Source of the DNA: Brugia malayi
Taxonomy: Eukaryota > Nematoda > Chromadorea > Rhabditida > Onchocercidae
Length of the DNA stretch: 64,000 nucleotides
Direction of reading: 5' to 3'
Assembly (NCBI RefSeq): GCF_000002995.4
Contig: NW_025062478.1
Span: 5,680,001-5,744,000, forward strand
The position numbers were made by a program, and so were the translations under genes. The notes under the pieces are model-generated. The model made no database searches. It was given only the letters and a program-made list of their open reading frames with translations, and had not been told where the DNA came from. Positions 48,213 to 64,000 of this stretch are shown here, one piece after another (the first letter of the stretch is position 1; every line of letters begins with the position of its first letter).

Positions 48213-51200
48213 TCATATCGTGAACTGTGCAACAGCATATTCTCCCGTTGTCATCCAAATTTTATTGCTACCATATTTCCTCCGTAAATCGTCAATCACA
48301 TTTGAACTTAGTCCTGCCACCGTTTCTGCTTTTATAGTACGAAGCACCAAAATTGGTGCTGGACCGAAGCCTCGTAAAGCTATCTGAAATTACATGACTG
48401 AGACACAAAGATGATTTCATGTTAGGAATAATCTGCAAATATGTGTCGAATCTGCACTACTGACTTTTATTAATCTCCTATATATGCAGCGGTCTAACAC
48501 ATACTTTTGTCGACCTTATTAACATATTGAAGAATAAAAAAATTAATGAAAAAAATTACTTTGAAAGGAGTATCTTGTGGCCACTCTAGATCACTAACCA
48601 GCTTTCTGTAGTTATAATCTCCTTTAAAAATGATTAATGACGATTGTGATAATTCATTGTAAAGATCTGGAGCTTTCTCAGCCATTAAGTAATATGGATA
48701 TGGAAGAGTCCAGAAATAATGACTTTGGAAAACAAATTCACCCTAAAAAAGGTCGATGGACTGAAAATAACGAAGTGTCCTACTGATTAAAAACTTTGCA
48801 AGCTAATCACGAGTTAAAATTTAATCAAAATTATAGTTTCGAGATTTTTCTCTTCAGTGTATTTTTAACAGAGATTAAAGCAAAGCCAAAATATTATTAC
48901 CAGTTTACTCTATATATTTCGTTTAAGAAACACTAAAAGAATGTAATATACATATGTAACAGGATCGAAGAATCATACATCAGATAATCTTTGTGAGCAT
49001 TTTACACCAAAATTTCTCAACAAATAGTCCGAATTAGCAATTAGCATTTCGACTGTCCAGTTGAAATCTATACCAGTAACGTCCGACACAAACCATGGCA
49101 TACTCTGCAGACAGAAATATATATATGTATATATAACTACCGTGAAAATTTGTTAAATCTGATCCAAAATAATAATGAGAACATGAATAAAAACAATTGG
49201 AGAGTGATTCCGCTGCTTAAATGATTAAGCGGGATAGTTTCATTTTTTAGGTTAAAGTCAACAATATCTTTAAACCAAGAGTTTATAAGTTTTATGATTT
49301 CATGATTTTTTAACAAATATGGAAAAAAGCAAAAAAAAAAAAAAAATGTTAGAACAAGAGACAAATTAATGACCCAGAATCTAGAAACTTTAAGAAAACA
49401 CGAACCTTTCCGTGAAAAACGACATTCTTTACACCACACTTGCCAATTAATAATTCTGCAACTGCTAAATCAGCGAAAAGTTCGAGACCAGAATTATCAA
49501 GAACTATATCTACACGCTCCACTTTACCACTTCTGAAGCTCATCGTTTTTCAAAAGAAAAATAAAAAGTATGATAAAGAAAAGGTAATTTCCAAAGATTC
49601 CAATTTATCATTAATGTGAAAATCTTTCGCATACTAATGAATTACCTTAAAATACGATCAATTTCACCAATCTGATTACATAAGATTTTATCGGCAAGGT
49701 GGTCAACCATATCCGAAAAAGGCAACGACGTAACGCGTTCACCACATGAAAGCGATAAATCACATGTATTTCCCCATAAACACACCTGCACGAAGAAAAA
49801 AAAAGTAATTCAGTTTGAAAAGTAAAAAGACATTTTAAACTTTAAGGTTTCTAGTTTTGATACCAAATACCAGAAGCATATATCAAAACTATACCTGGAA
49901 AAAATAAGAAATTATGTCGTAATTGACTTTTGCTGTTTCTGATGCCATTTCTTCCACACGTTTTGCAAGCATACTAATCGTATCAATGCTAAAATTAACT
50001 ATATATATATATTATAAAAACTGCATCAGTTTTTTTTTATACGAAATGACTAGAACTTGATCACTCTATAACGGTATGACTGCATAATACGAGAATACTG
50101 TTTATGACGAACAAAACTAAAACAAAATACTCACCAACCAATAAAAGAGCCTTGTTTCTGTGATGCGAATGGATCGAATTGTTTTAGTGTTGTTGTTTTC
50201 AAAAACAAACTCATTATTTGCCTATATAAAAAACATTCAGCAAACAACCAATCACAACGATACCAAGTCACTTGTTCTGTACCTTTCTGAAATGACATAT
50301 CAATCAGTTTATTCTCTAATTCATTCCATGAGTAAAAGGTAAAGTACAACCTACCAAGTATTATTTTCTAAAACTAAATTTTTCAAATTTTTAGTTCAGC
50401 ATTTTATAAAGAGTCCTGTACCTCATAAAAGAATAATATTAGGTGTTTTATTCTTATCGTGCTTTCTTGGAATCAGAGATCCAATTAATGGGTAAAAAAA
50501 TAATTAAGTGAAAAATATTTTGTAGCTATACAGACTTTATAAAAGCACCTTCATTCGCAATTCTCTCAGTTCTTCATTCCAAATACTAACGTTTTCTCCA
50601 TGGTCACTAAGATCTTGCAATGGTTTGTCCGTGGAGACAAGATAAGATAACTCAGACAGTTGACTAAGGACCGATTTAATATCTTTTTCGCCTACCTGAA
50701 ATAAGAATATAATATAACAGAAATTTAATAGTCATTTAAAAAAAAAAAAAGGAAAACGTAGTAAAATTCAGATAGGAGGAATTGCATATCAAATTTGATG
50801 CAGTGAAATGTGTGAGACATAAAGAGAAATTTTTTGAATCATAACTCTCTCACTAATAATTGAAACAAAATTATATTCAAATCAGACAATAAAAAAGTCT
50901 GACAGTATATGTTTAGTGATACATAATATAGAATATGTATGAGTATGAAAGAATACCGACAACTCTAGCTGCTCTCAAAATGTATAGTTCTCGCGATTTC
51001 CAGGTATAATTTCATACCTGCTAACTCAACTTTCCTTATTGCTTTAACAGAACTATATAAATATATACCCTCCCTTTCTTTACAGTGATCAAAGACTGAT
51101 TTGGTTTTCACCGTTTGGCTTTTAACTTGATACCTGCCGGACAGTAAAGGTATTTATCTAACCTTTGTTAATGTAAAACGTAATCTAGAAAAGTTGAAAT

Positions 51201-52798
51201 CACATCTATTCCTCCAGTCAAAGTACTTAGACTCATATGTTTCCTGTTTCTGAAATTCTAAAAATCTATTCGCGATTCCCTCATAAGCATAAGTACACAA
51301 ATACTTCATGTTTTATCATAAACTAAATCACAAAGAGATTAATATAAAGATATTGAATACATATGGGAGCGAAGCCGAAAAATGTAATCAGAGTAATTAG
51401 ACTCATAAACCCTTATACTTTTACTAAATCGAAACATAACAAATTTTGTATTAAATCCATAAAATAAAATTTGCAGATTAAAAACTGCCTTATCTAAATA
51501 TTCCTTAGATAAACATAAAACTGTTTCAACTTTATATCTAAGTAAAACCATCAGTCTAACACTCATTTTTCAATTGTAGCAGCTAAGCTTATGTGCCTTA
51601 TCTAGAATATTACAATCTGTTAAAAGTTTATTGCTGAGGTTTCTAATTCAAAAGTCAAACTTATAATCGATTCTTAAAAAGTTGTAAATTCTATTTTCGT
51701 TGTTATAAACCAAATCTATTTGTAATGTCAAAACATTATAAACATTATATCTTTCATATTATATTATAGATATTATATTCAAAATATTGCAAACGACGTG
51801 ATGTTGTAAATCAACCAGCACTATATGAAGGGTTAACAACATGTGACAGTGAGAGTTATTTGCTCACGGTAATGATGCGCTTTGTTAAAAGCCATTGTGC
51901 GCTACGTAAGGAGTTGAAACCTTTGTCTAAGCTCAGTTTTTGGGTACTACAAGCTTTGATTCGGTTGGTCTTAACACTCACTCAGTTCATTTTCAACAAA
52001 CGTTGATGGAGAAAACAAAGACAACTTGGCGGACATTCAGTGACTTGTTGTTATAATTTCATATTTACTTGGTTCATATATATTTATTTCATATTATTTA
52101 ATTTCATATTTACTTGGTTTCTTCTATTATTTTACATGCGTGATACGATACGAAATTGCAAAAGACCAATAAAGCTATTGTCGATATCGTGGAATTACAA
52201 CAATAACAGCAACAAGCACAAAATACTGAAAATTTTCCAACATGGACATTTTATGTCTCCCTTCGATAACAGTGCTTTGCAAATAAATATTATATAAAAA
52301 GAATAATTGTTATATCTATTAACTTTTTAAGGATACCATATGCCAGCAGATACTGTTCTCTCTTCCAAAAAAGAAAATAACATCAAAAAACGTTATATAT
52401 GTCAGGTAATCTTGCTAATAATTCATTAGGCATGAATGGTAAGGAAACAAAACAACCTCGCCATGAACAGCAATATGAGCATGTCGATACCGATGCACTT
52501 GGTCTACAATTTTACCTAATATCTTTGGCCAACGATCGCGAACCGTTAAAAATGCGAATGTCCTGAAAAAGGAACCATTATCATCTTAGAAATGTTAAGA
52601 AATCTTTTCAAACAAATGAACTAGAAAGCCTAAGGTAATGCTACAAAAGGATTTCTGATTAGCAATATTTAATGGAATGAAGTCAGGATTTGAGAATCTT
52701 TATGATTACCACTTCAAATAAAAAACTGAAAAAACTACAAAAACATACCCTTCCTTGCTACCAGTCAAAGCAGGAGGAATATTTGGAACTGGTGGCAT
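48213..52798 (-). CDS. Damage-control phosphatase ARMT1-like (DUF89)
   Basis: Ten exons (52749-52798, 52457-52562, 50549-50695, 50135-50286, 49895-49988, 49646-49785, 49406-49532, 48979-49104, 48560-48742, 48213-48383) give 431 aa, close to human ARMT1 (441). The family contains metal-dependent phosphatases that remove harmful phosphorylated metabolites such as fructose 1-phosphate; the human protein was also reported as a PCNA glutamate methyltransferase, which is disputed. Recognisable conserved parts are the N-terminal TFAFLTVRDRWPKIL, the helical WLFAECFLYRQI, LWGNTCDLSLS, the metal site VLDNSGLELFADL (D242, N243), PWFVSDVTGIDFNW, FWTLPYPYYLM, APDLYNEL and IFKGDYNYRKL. The C-terminus ends in EYAVAQFTI. 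All junctions are GT-AG and in phase. Intron 2 is about 1.8 kb. Confidence 0.93.
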
Positions 52799-53446
52799 TA
52801 TTAAAATGGGAAAAACTGACACTGTTCTTATGAAAATAGTCCTGAAGCAATTTTACAATATGTGACCGCTATGAGGGATATCTATAAAAACCTTTCGAAA
52901 TCCAAAAACTAGTTCGGGGAGATCAAGAGTACTTAAGATGAATTGTGTAAATGACATCTCAACAATTGTTAGATCACCTTACTCATTATTAATTATAAGA
53001 ATGACATCAGAATGGGAACACTAAGTTGGGCTATATATAACTTTTTTTAAGGCTAAATATGAGCTATATAACTAATCATATCGTTGTATCTTGTTGTGTG
53101 AAGGAAATATCCTCATGCACTACATATAACAGTATAAGCAGATAATTAAGTTTTTCCCCTATCATTTTTGATATATATATGCTAAAGGAACTAGATAAAT
53201 TATACAAGCATATATCGGCGCAAGTTACTGTAATATGTTTATTAAATTATAAAAAGCAAAAGTTAAGAGAAAAAAATTAGTGATAACAGTAAAATCAACT
53301 TCTGCAATAACTTATATAATTTATATAAAATATTTTTCAACAACACAGCTCATCACAATCAGTGTGAGAAGCAGAAAACGGTGCACAGACTTCAACAATT
53401 CAACGATGTCATTTCCTTTCCTTTCATTTAATCACGAAAAAGATAT
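52799..53446. other. Gap between ARMT1-like gene and AsnRS locus
   Basis: About 650 bases with no gene; it should contain the ARMT1 promoter. One copy of a dispersed sequence shared with 62872-62905 lies at 52919-52951. A TTTATT at 53238-53243 could be the polyadenylation signal of the AsnRS locus. Confidence 0.5.
52919..52951. repeat. Copy 1 of a short dispersed repeat
   Basis: GAGATCAAGAGTACTTAAG followed by TGAATTGT is shared with 62872-62905 with one substitution and one inserted base. No family is recognised. Confidence 0.55.
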
Positions 53447-57452
<4,006 letters not shown>

Positions 57453-57987
57453 TACAGCAATCTTCTTCAATTAATTGCCTTAAAATAGCATATTCAAATA
57501 ACTAATCATTTAAAAAGCAAAAACAAATGTTAATACCGTTACACAACGATTCAAGGAGAACTGTACATTTCAATGAACTGCCTTATCATTACAAATTGAT
57601 AAATCAACAGATCATTCTTCCTTTCTAATAGATCAGATCGACTTAATGTATAGCTATCAAAAGGTCACATGTACACATACATCTTCCCTACACAGACCAA
57701 CCAACATCTGGTGTTATTTTTATTGCGGAAAACCACGTTGCATGCTACGCAAATTGCAATCTTTTCAATACAGGATGTAATTTAGTAGTATTGAGGTTGG
57801 AACAAAATATACAGTATCAGTTAAATTGTATCATCCCAAGAACATACCCTATAATTAACAATTCATATAAATAATTAATTAAATTTACATATTATTGATA
57901 ATATTTCTCTCCACAATAAAGTAATAAAGAGGAAGTCATTCTATCAAAGTTCGTCATTATTTACTACATCTTCATGCAGACGATCGG
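57453..57987. other. Divergent intergenic region between AsnRS locus and kinase gene
   Basis: About 535 bases between two head-to-head loci; it probably holds both promoters. I see no gene or distinct motif. Confidence 0.5.
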
Positions 57988-60900
57988 ATGGCGGACATTA
58001 TTAGGTTGCAATCAGGTGAGAAGATCGATCAATGGACTGTTGTTGAAAAACTTGGCGAGGGCGGTTTTGGATCAGTCTATAAGGTTGCTATGAAAATTCA
58101 TCGACATTCTTTCTTATGATTGTTTACTTCACAATTCCTCAAATTAAAGCAATTTTATTTTGCAGGTATCGAGGGGAAACGAAATTTATGCACTAAAAAC
58201 AGAAAGCTTAAAGGAGAAAGTTAAAGTAAATTTATTAGCTTTAGAGCAAGATAAAATAGTTTTTTGGTGACGTTTACTGCTGATATATATTTCTGTGGAT
58301 CATATTCTGATTATGTTTACAAAAATAGTGAAATATTCACAATGCACATTATTTTTGATATTGGCTTCTCTCTCTCTCTTGATGACATAAATGATTATAG
58401 TTGTTAAAAATGGAAGTTTATGTGCTTAAATTAGCGAATGAACGAAAAAGCAAACATTTCTGTACATGCGAAGATACAGGAATCTATAAAAAATGCTTAT
58501 ATTTGGTGATGACACTACTTGGACCTTGTTTACAGGTATGTCTATAAAATTAGAAGAGATAGCTTTCCGGTCTCCGAGGTATCGAAGATAACAGTAATAC
58601 TGATAAAACTTGATTACGATCTTTCACTGGCAATCATTTCAAAACTATACAAGTTAATCTGCTAGACTGACAATATACTGGCAACTATATCTCAACTCAT
58701 TCACATTAATTAATTGATTACCCCTTTATATTAATTACTCATAACAAACAATATTCTTTACGGGAACAAATCCTTTTCTATTCCTAATTCATCAGCGACC
58801 TCTTCGTATTCATTATCCGACATCCCTATTTGAAGGATATAAGGAAAGAGTTACCCGGGCAAAAATTTTCCATGGGTTGTGCACTATCTGTTGGAATTCA
58901 GTGTTTGGAAGCAATTGAAGAACTTCACGCTATTGGATTTTTGCATCGGTCTTTCGCTCTGCATTTTCGAAAAACTTGAAGCTTAGTGTGAAAATAGTTT
59001 AATCCCGAAATTAGTCTTATCGTATGACAAATATTCCTTTTCATAGCACTATTTCTCATTCAATTTTTTTTTTTTTAATAAACGAATATTTTATAATTGA
59101 AATTCTAGAACGAGCAAAAATTTCTGCTATTTACAGTTATCATTATCACATAAGAAAATCAGACTTCTCAAGTCTCCATCACTTAGATACTCAGATAAGA
59201 GCAAAGTGATAGTATAATTAATATTTCAGTGATATTAAACCAAGTAATTACGCAACGGGTCGTGGAAAACTTGATGAATTACGACGGATTTACATATTGG
59301 ACTTTGGGATGTGCCGAAGCTATTTAGATGAACATGGACGGTTTCGACCTCCGAGAAAGGTTTGTGAAATAGCTTTGATATGTAACGGCCAAATTCAAGA
59401 TTCCAAGCTAACTTTATCAGATATACAATATCAAATTTATAGAAGAAATAAAGACTTCAGTAGTCAGTATTGCAAGTACAAACAATTATTTTTTTACCAA
59501 TATTATTAAGCGAAGTCTTCCTCAATAATTATATGGGAAAGAAGTTGCAAGCCACAATATAACAGTAAATTGCATGCTTGCTCCTTTTACGGGTTTATCG
59601 ACAATAAAATGACTAAAGTTTTAATTGAAGAAGAAAAGAAAAAAAGAAATATTAAACAATATTCCAATGGAAAGAATGGGAACAGAAAAAGAGATAGCGA
59701 TGAGATGAGGCTAAATACATTACATGACATCGTGTTTGTATAAAGAAGCGTTCTTACGTTTAAGGCCAGAGAGGATGGTGAGCTGCATGGAGCGGGAGCT
59801 TTTACTTTCCTTAGGGCAGTAAAAACAGGTCACTCTGAATCAATATCAACTCTTCACGTGGATAGTCCAGCAATGGCCCCTGTGCAAATCAAATTGATGA
59901 TAATGCAAGCGAATTTTGGCATTCCTTTCCTCCACGACACATTACACCATATTTAGAAATGTGACAGCAACTCAAAAGAACATCTGATAGGACAAAAAAG
60001 CATTTCTGACATACATATCATTTACTAAATCTTCCAATGAAAATGCTTAAAAGATTTATACAGAATTAGGAAAAAGTAGCATATGAGTGATAGCGGGAAC
60101 CATTTACGCAATAGACTTTTATGTTTGTTGTTCTATCCATCAATTGCTAGAATTTAAAGTGTGTGAATGTGTTGCAAAAGAAAAAGAAAATAAAACAGTC
60201 GAAGACGATAGTTGTTGTTCATTTTGTGAAATCAGTAGGCCTAAGCCTAACGTGACCTTCTCGCTCGATTTGCAGGAAATTCAATTTACTTTAGGATATG
60301 ACAAACATTATATTTAATTAGTTTATCTGCTCTATTTCATTATATTAAACTGATTAAAACTTTCGACACTTTTTGGTATCATTTTCACGAATTTCAAGTT
60401 TTCATGCAAGTTACTGCAATTAGTGGTGCACTACAGTGTGATTAATGGCAAATATGAGGAAGTGAAGTGTTAAGATTTAAAATGATAATGATATGCACAA
60501 TTAAATGATTTATCTAAGAAACATTGTGAATAAAGCTAGTTATTCATTGTCCATTGGAGATGCAATAAATTCGTCTTTAAGAAAATTGAGAAAATGTCAT
60601 TGCATGCATGTCTAATGCATATCTGTACACTACCAATCCTCATAAATTAATCAGTTGAGACCATTGAGAATCGCATAAAATTAAGTTATACAGATAGCTG
60701 GATTCCGTGGTACGATTCGATACGCATCGTTATCGTGTCACATACGACGTGAAACATGTCGCAAGGATGATATTGAATCGTGGCTCTATCAGCAAATTGA
60801 AATTACACGTGGTGCACTTCCGTGGCGTTCGTTAGACGATAAAAAGGATGAAGTAGCAATGTTTAAAGTATTATACTCATCAGCATTTGTGCGTTTTAAA

Positions 60901-61686
60901 AAATAAGGAGAGAAAAAGCTTTGATCATCGTTACATCGTTGATATATATCGAAACTAGTGACTAAATTTTGAAGTAAACACAGATTTTCCAAAATTCAGA
61001 AATTGAATTTCTGATAAAAATTGGATTTCTTTGTGAGAGGGTAATCCCATGCATAATATTGATAAGATATAAAACATAAATAGACATAAGAGAATCTACT
61101 CTTCTTATCTTTCATTATTTAATGTTTTTTGGGGTGATTGAACATTAAAATTAGACTCATCGCATGAGATTTGCTAGTTAGCTTAGCTTCACTCTTATCT
61201 TATTACAATATCAGCTGAATGTTATCAATATGCCTAATGCTTTATGTTGCAGGAGCGATGTCGTTTTGAAATGGGTCTACAGGAGCTTATGGGTGGTTGT
61301 CCGCGAGAGTATGTCGAAATTTTACATTACATTGATAGCTTACGGTTTTACGATAATCCAAATTATGAAAAGATTTACAAGGTAGGATATATTTATTTAT
61401 TAGATATTGAATGTTTGCTGAAGGACGTTAACTTTGAATTTCTCTTTTTATCAAAACGATTTTAAAAGTACCTCAACAACAAGATGTAATCCAGAAGACA
61501 AAAGAGATTACCTTCATCGAATTTGAAGTTATTTAAAAAAAAAAATGAATCGCTGGAAAACTGTTTTATCCGATTAGTTTTATTGCAAATTTTTTTTAGC
61601 TAATGAGGAAAGCAATATCGGTGCTACAGGTGCAAGAATTTCCCTATGATTGGGAAGCCGGATTCGGCAAAGTGCAAGGTAGCTAA
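57988..61686 (+). CDS. Casein kinase 1 superfamily (TTBK-like) protein kinase
   Basis: Eight exons (57988-58083, 58166-58225, 58401-58535, 58836-58948, 59230-59359, 60694-60867, 61253-61381, 61600-61686) give 307 aa, the size of a lone kinase domain. The glycine loop LGEGGFGSVYK (22-32), the catalytic lysine (YALK, K43), the HRDIKPSN loop (134-141) and DFG (158-160) are all present, so it should be active. The CK1-type signature FRGTIRYAS replaces the usual APE segment, and the C-terminal YDWE motif is typical of tau-tubulin-kinase-like kinases, a branch greatly expanded in nematodes and often male germline-expressed. A five-residue Asp/Lys run (DDKKDE) lies before exon 7. Acceptor choice for exon 4 (TTTGAAG at 58835) is set by frame and by the family motif DxRKE. 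The exact ortholog is not assigned. Confidence 0.9.
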
Positions 61687-61860
61687 GAAAAAGTTTTTCA
61701 AAGAAAATTTAATTCAATGTGCCTATCATTATCAGGTATTTTTCTTGTGATTTTTGCATGCAGTGGAAAAAATCCTGACATTGTAAGTAACGCTGTATAC
61801 TTACTATCGAGAAATGTGATGTGGTGAAGTGACTAGAATTAGTGATAGCAAAAGCATTTT

Positions 61861-61935
61861 CCATTATTAGGAAATTGATCCATTATTAGGAAATTTTCCA
61901 TTATTAGGAAATTGATCCATTATTAGGAAATTGAT
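61861..61935 (+). repeat. Tandem repeat, four copies of a 18-19 base unit
   Basis: The unit CCATTATTAGGAAATTGAT occurs four times; the second copy ends TTTT instead of TTGAT. Near-identity among copies suggests a recent expansion. Confidence 0.9.
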
Positions 61936-62871
61936 AAAATACTGATATGTTTTTTCTCCATTTCTACATTATTTGAGTATTAGACGTTCGTTTCCAGGAA
62001 AAATTTTATTGCTTGTTTATAACAAGGAAATTTCATCAGCCTGGAAATTTCAATAATGGAAATTTTTTGTTAATAAATAATTACATCGTTGAAGCATTCA
62101 AAGGGATGTAGTATGAAGAACGTCAATCTCTTGAGAGCCAGTTTATAACCATGCGGAAATTTTACAATGAATAATCTATTCGTTGATCACATCCTTCCAT
62201 GTTGACTTAGATTTTACTGTAATCTTGAAGTGCAAACCTTCATTGACTCTGCAATTATCTTCGACTTTTGAAAACATACATTAGTAGGTCTGCGTGATAT
62301 ATGAAAGAGTGCAGTTTGAGATGAGTACATAGATAGGATTGAAATGTTTACTGCGCAGTACTACTTCAATGTAAGAATTTTAACATATGTAAATCTACCA
62401 ACGGACTTTACCGTTGCATTTATAACACACAGCAAAGCAAACATTGCTGGTTGATTTTGGTGTGGAAGTTGCGAAAAAATTTTGTTCGTATGATCGAGGA
62501 GGAATTCTGTAGCTCCAAGATTATAGAATGATGAGAAAAAAAGAAGTGGATGAAAAGATCTTCAATATATCCTGCATATATTTCTGTGTTTCACATATAT
62601 TTCTGGATTTGATTTCATTTTTTCACCGTAAACGAAAATTTTTGTGCTTTGCAAATGGGAGTGGGGAGTAAAAGAGTTAGCGAGCAATTTCTCTTCCAGA
62701 CATCCTTCCTGAAATTTTCAAGTCCGGAAGGGTGTTAAGGAAATAAGTTGTTTAAAATCTGGCTGTTCAGGTAAAAAAGATTTTTAGTTAAATAGCAATA
62801 ACGATCAACTAATGAAGTTAGTGTGCTGAACTTCTTGTTGATTTTCATAGTATTCACTGTGTTCAGAACGA

Positions 62872-62905
62872 GAGATCAAGAGTACTTAAGGTGAATTGTT
62901 GTAAA
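62872..62905. repeat. Copy 2 of a short dispersed repeat
   Basis: This matches 52919-52951 over about 30 bases with one substitution (A to G) and one inserted T. The flanks do not match. Confidence 0.55.
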
Positions 62906-63311
62906 GTGAATTTGCGAGACTAAACGGGAAACAGCGAAGAAGGTGGAGTTCGAGTTGTGCGATACGGCATAGCTGGATCACCTTCACCTTCATTCATTTC
63001 ACCACTTAAATGTGGAAGCAATGGCTTCTCTTCTTGCCAATGGTTTGTGGACATTTAAAAAGCATCCTTCGCTCTTTTTTCCTTGTTTTTTGAGTTTATT
63101 TTCTCTCCAGCTTCATGCTTCTTTCAATTTCATTAGCTTTTCTAAAAATTTCATTTTTTTTTGTAAATTTACAGTTGCCCATAACTTGTCTCGCCGTCTG
63201 TCTCACTTTCTTTTTCAATAATTTTACTATTATGCCAGCAACTTCAATTTTGATTGCTTAATTTTTTCGTTTTTACTTTTTCCCAGTTGATAGAAAACAG
63301 TATTTCAGTTT

Positions 63312-63314
<3 letters not shown>

Positions 63315-63344
<30 letters not shown>
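63315..63344 (+). repeat. Thirty-base T homopolymer
   Basis: An uninterrupted run of about 30 T. It could be the A-tail of a minus-strand retrocopy, but nothing coding is seen next to it. Confidence 0.9.
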
Positions 63345-63345
<1 letters not shown>

Positions 63346-64000
63346 ACACTAACGGAGCTGAAGAATGCTGTTCTAAATGATTTTCTTCTTCAATAAACTC
63401 ATAAAGTTTTTGAAAATTTTCATATCATGTATCATAAACCAGCTTCTTCAGTGATATTCTCTTACTTTTGTTTACCAGTCCTCTACTTTCGTTTCTTTCC
63501 TGCTAAGCTTCTTCATCAATACAAATAAAAAGTATTCGACGATGTGTTTTGAATGCATTAGCGTTTTTCTAAACTGATGCAAAGCAAACTGAACAGAAGA
63601 AGTTTGCATATAGTACCAACTTTGGTTCCGTACTGCACATACACAAATTATCATAATGAACTATTTGATAATAAAGGTAAGTTACCTGACTAAATCGCTT
63701 GTTTGCTTAATTCGTATTTAAATAATGTTTACATGTAGAGTAGTCAATTCTTTTAAAAGCATCCAGTCCATCTTGTTGTAAGAAGTATTCTTTAATGAAT
63801 ATTTTCGATTTGTGTTGACGATAAAAACAGTTTAATGTTACAATTCTTTTCCAGATATTTCATCCTCTATGATAAAAAGGACCGAAGATGTTTGTAATAA
63901 TTGTTAATTTCATTTATTAGATTTCGTTTTCCGCTTAGTTCACGGTTTGGCTTGCGATAAAAAGTTCAGAGATGATTTACACATCTTCATTAAACAACTG

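Larger units (their letters stand above)
61687..64000. other. 3' flank of the kinase gene, no gene seen
   Basis: An AATAAA at 62072-62077 may end the kinase transcript. The rest holds a 19-base tandem repeat, a 30-base T run (63315-63344) and copy 2 of a short dispersed repeat. No splice-consistent exon set is visible; a gene could lie beyond the window edge. Confidence 0.5.

Overview
This window looks like a piece of a filarial nematode nuclear genome (family Onchocercidae or a close relative). The DNA is very AT-rich. Genes are split into short exons of about 30-250 bases by introns that are mostly GT-AG with T-rich 3' ends. Several start codons sit a few bases after a good splice acceptor, as expected for spliced-leader trans-splicing, and one near-perfect copy of the nematode SL1 leader is present. 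The asparaginyl-tRNA synthetase sequence matches, as I remember it, the filarial enzyme known from Brugia malayi. I see no bacterial operons, CRISPR arrays, tRNA or rRNA genes.

Layout. 0-2.7 kb: minus-strand small genes, one of which (149 aa, four exons, 1623-2711) I assembled by hand from consistent splice phases and do not recognise. 4.9-10.8 kb (+): an ELL-family RNA polymerase II elongation factor in 13 exons. 10.8-16.7 kb: no gene I can support. 16.7-20.8 kb (+): Rab1 GTPase in 7 exons. 22.2-22.4 kb (-): a possible tiny gene. 23.1-26.9 kb (+): a secreted protein with two von Willebrand A domains. 27.1-28.0 kb: an almost pure A/T tract. 30.4-44.1 kb (-): a large ELM2-SANT-zinc-finger corepressor resembling C. 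elegans SAEG-1 and vertebrate MIDEAS/TRERF1, with a 5.5 kb intron that holds an SL1-like sequence. 48.2-52.8 kb (-): an ARMT1/DUF89 damage-control phosphatase in 10 exons. 53.4-57.5 kb (-): a full-length, intron-containing but broken asparaginyl-tRNA synthetase. 58.0-61.7 kb (+): a casein kinase 1/tau-tubulin-kinase-like protein kinase in 8 exons. 61.7-64 kb: no gene that I can support.

The genes are unrelated housekeeping and regulatory loci rather than a pathway: transcription elongation (ELL), histone deacetylase corepression (SAEG-1-like), ER-Golgi traffic (Rab1), metabolite repair (ARMT1) and signalling (CK1-like). I found no new defence or mobile system. The most notable observation is that the AsnRS locus carries at least four independent lesions (a lost acceptor, a frameshifting deletion in the anticodon-binding domain, an in-frame TGA at a conserved tryptophan, and a missing GT donor inside motif 2), while every neighbouring gene reads cleanly. 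This suggests a recently dead, unprocessed duplicate of an essential gene. Gene models come from manual splice-site and phase matching; they have not been checked against transcripts or databases.
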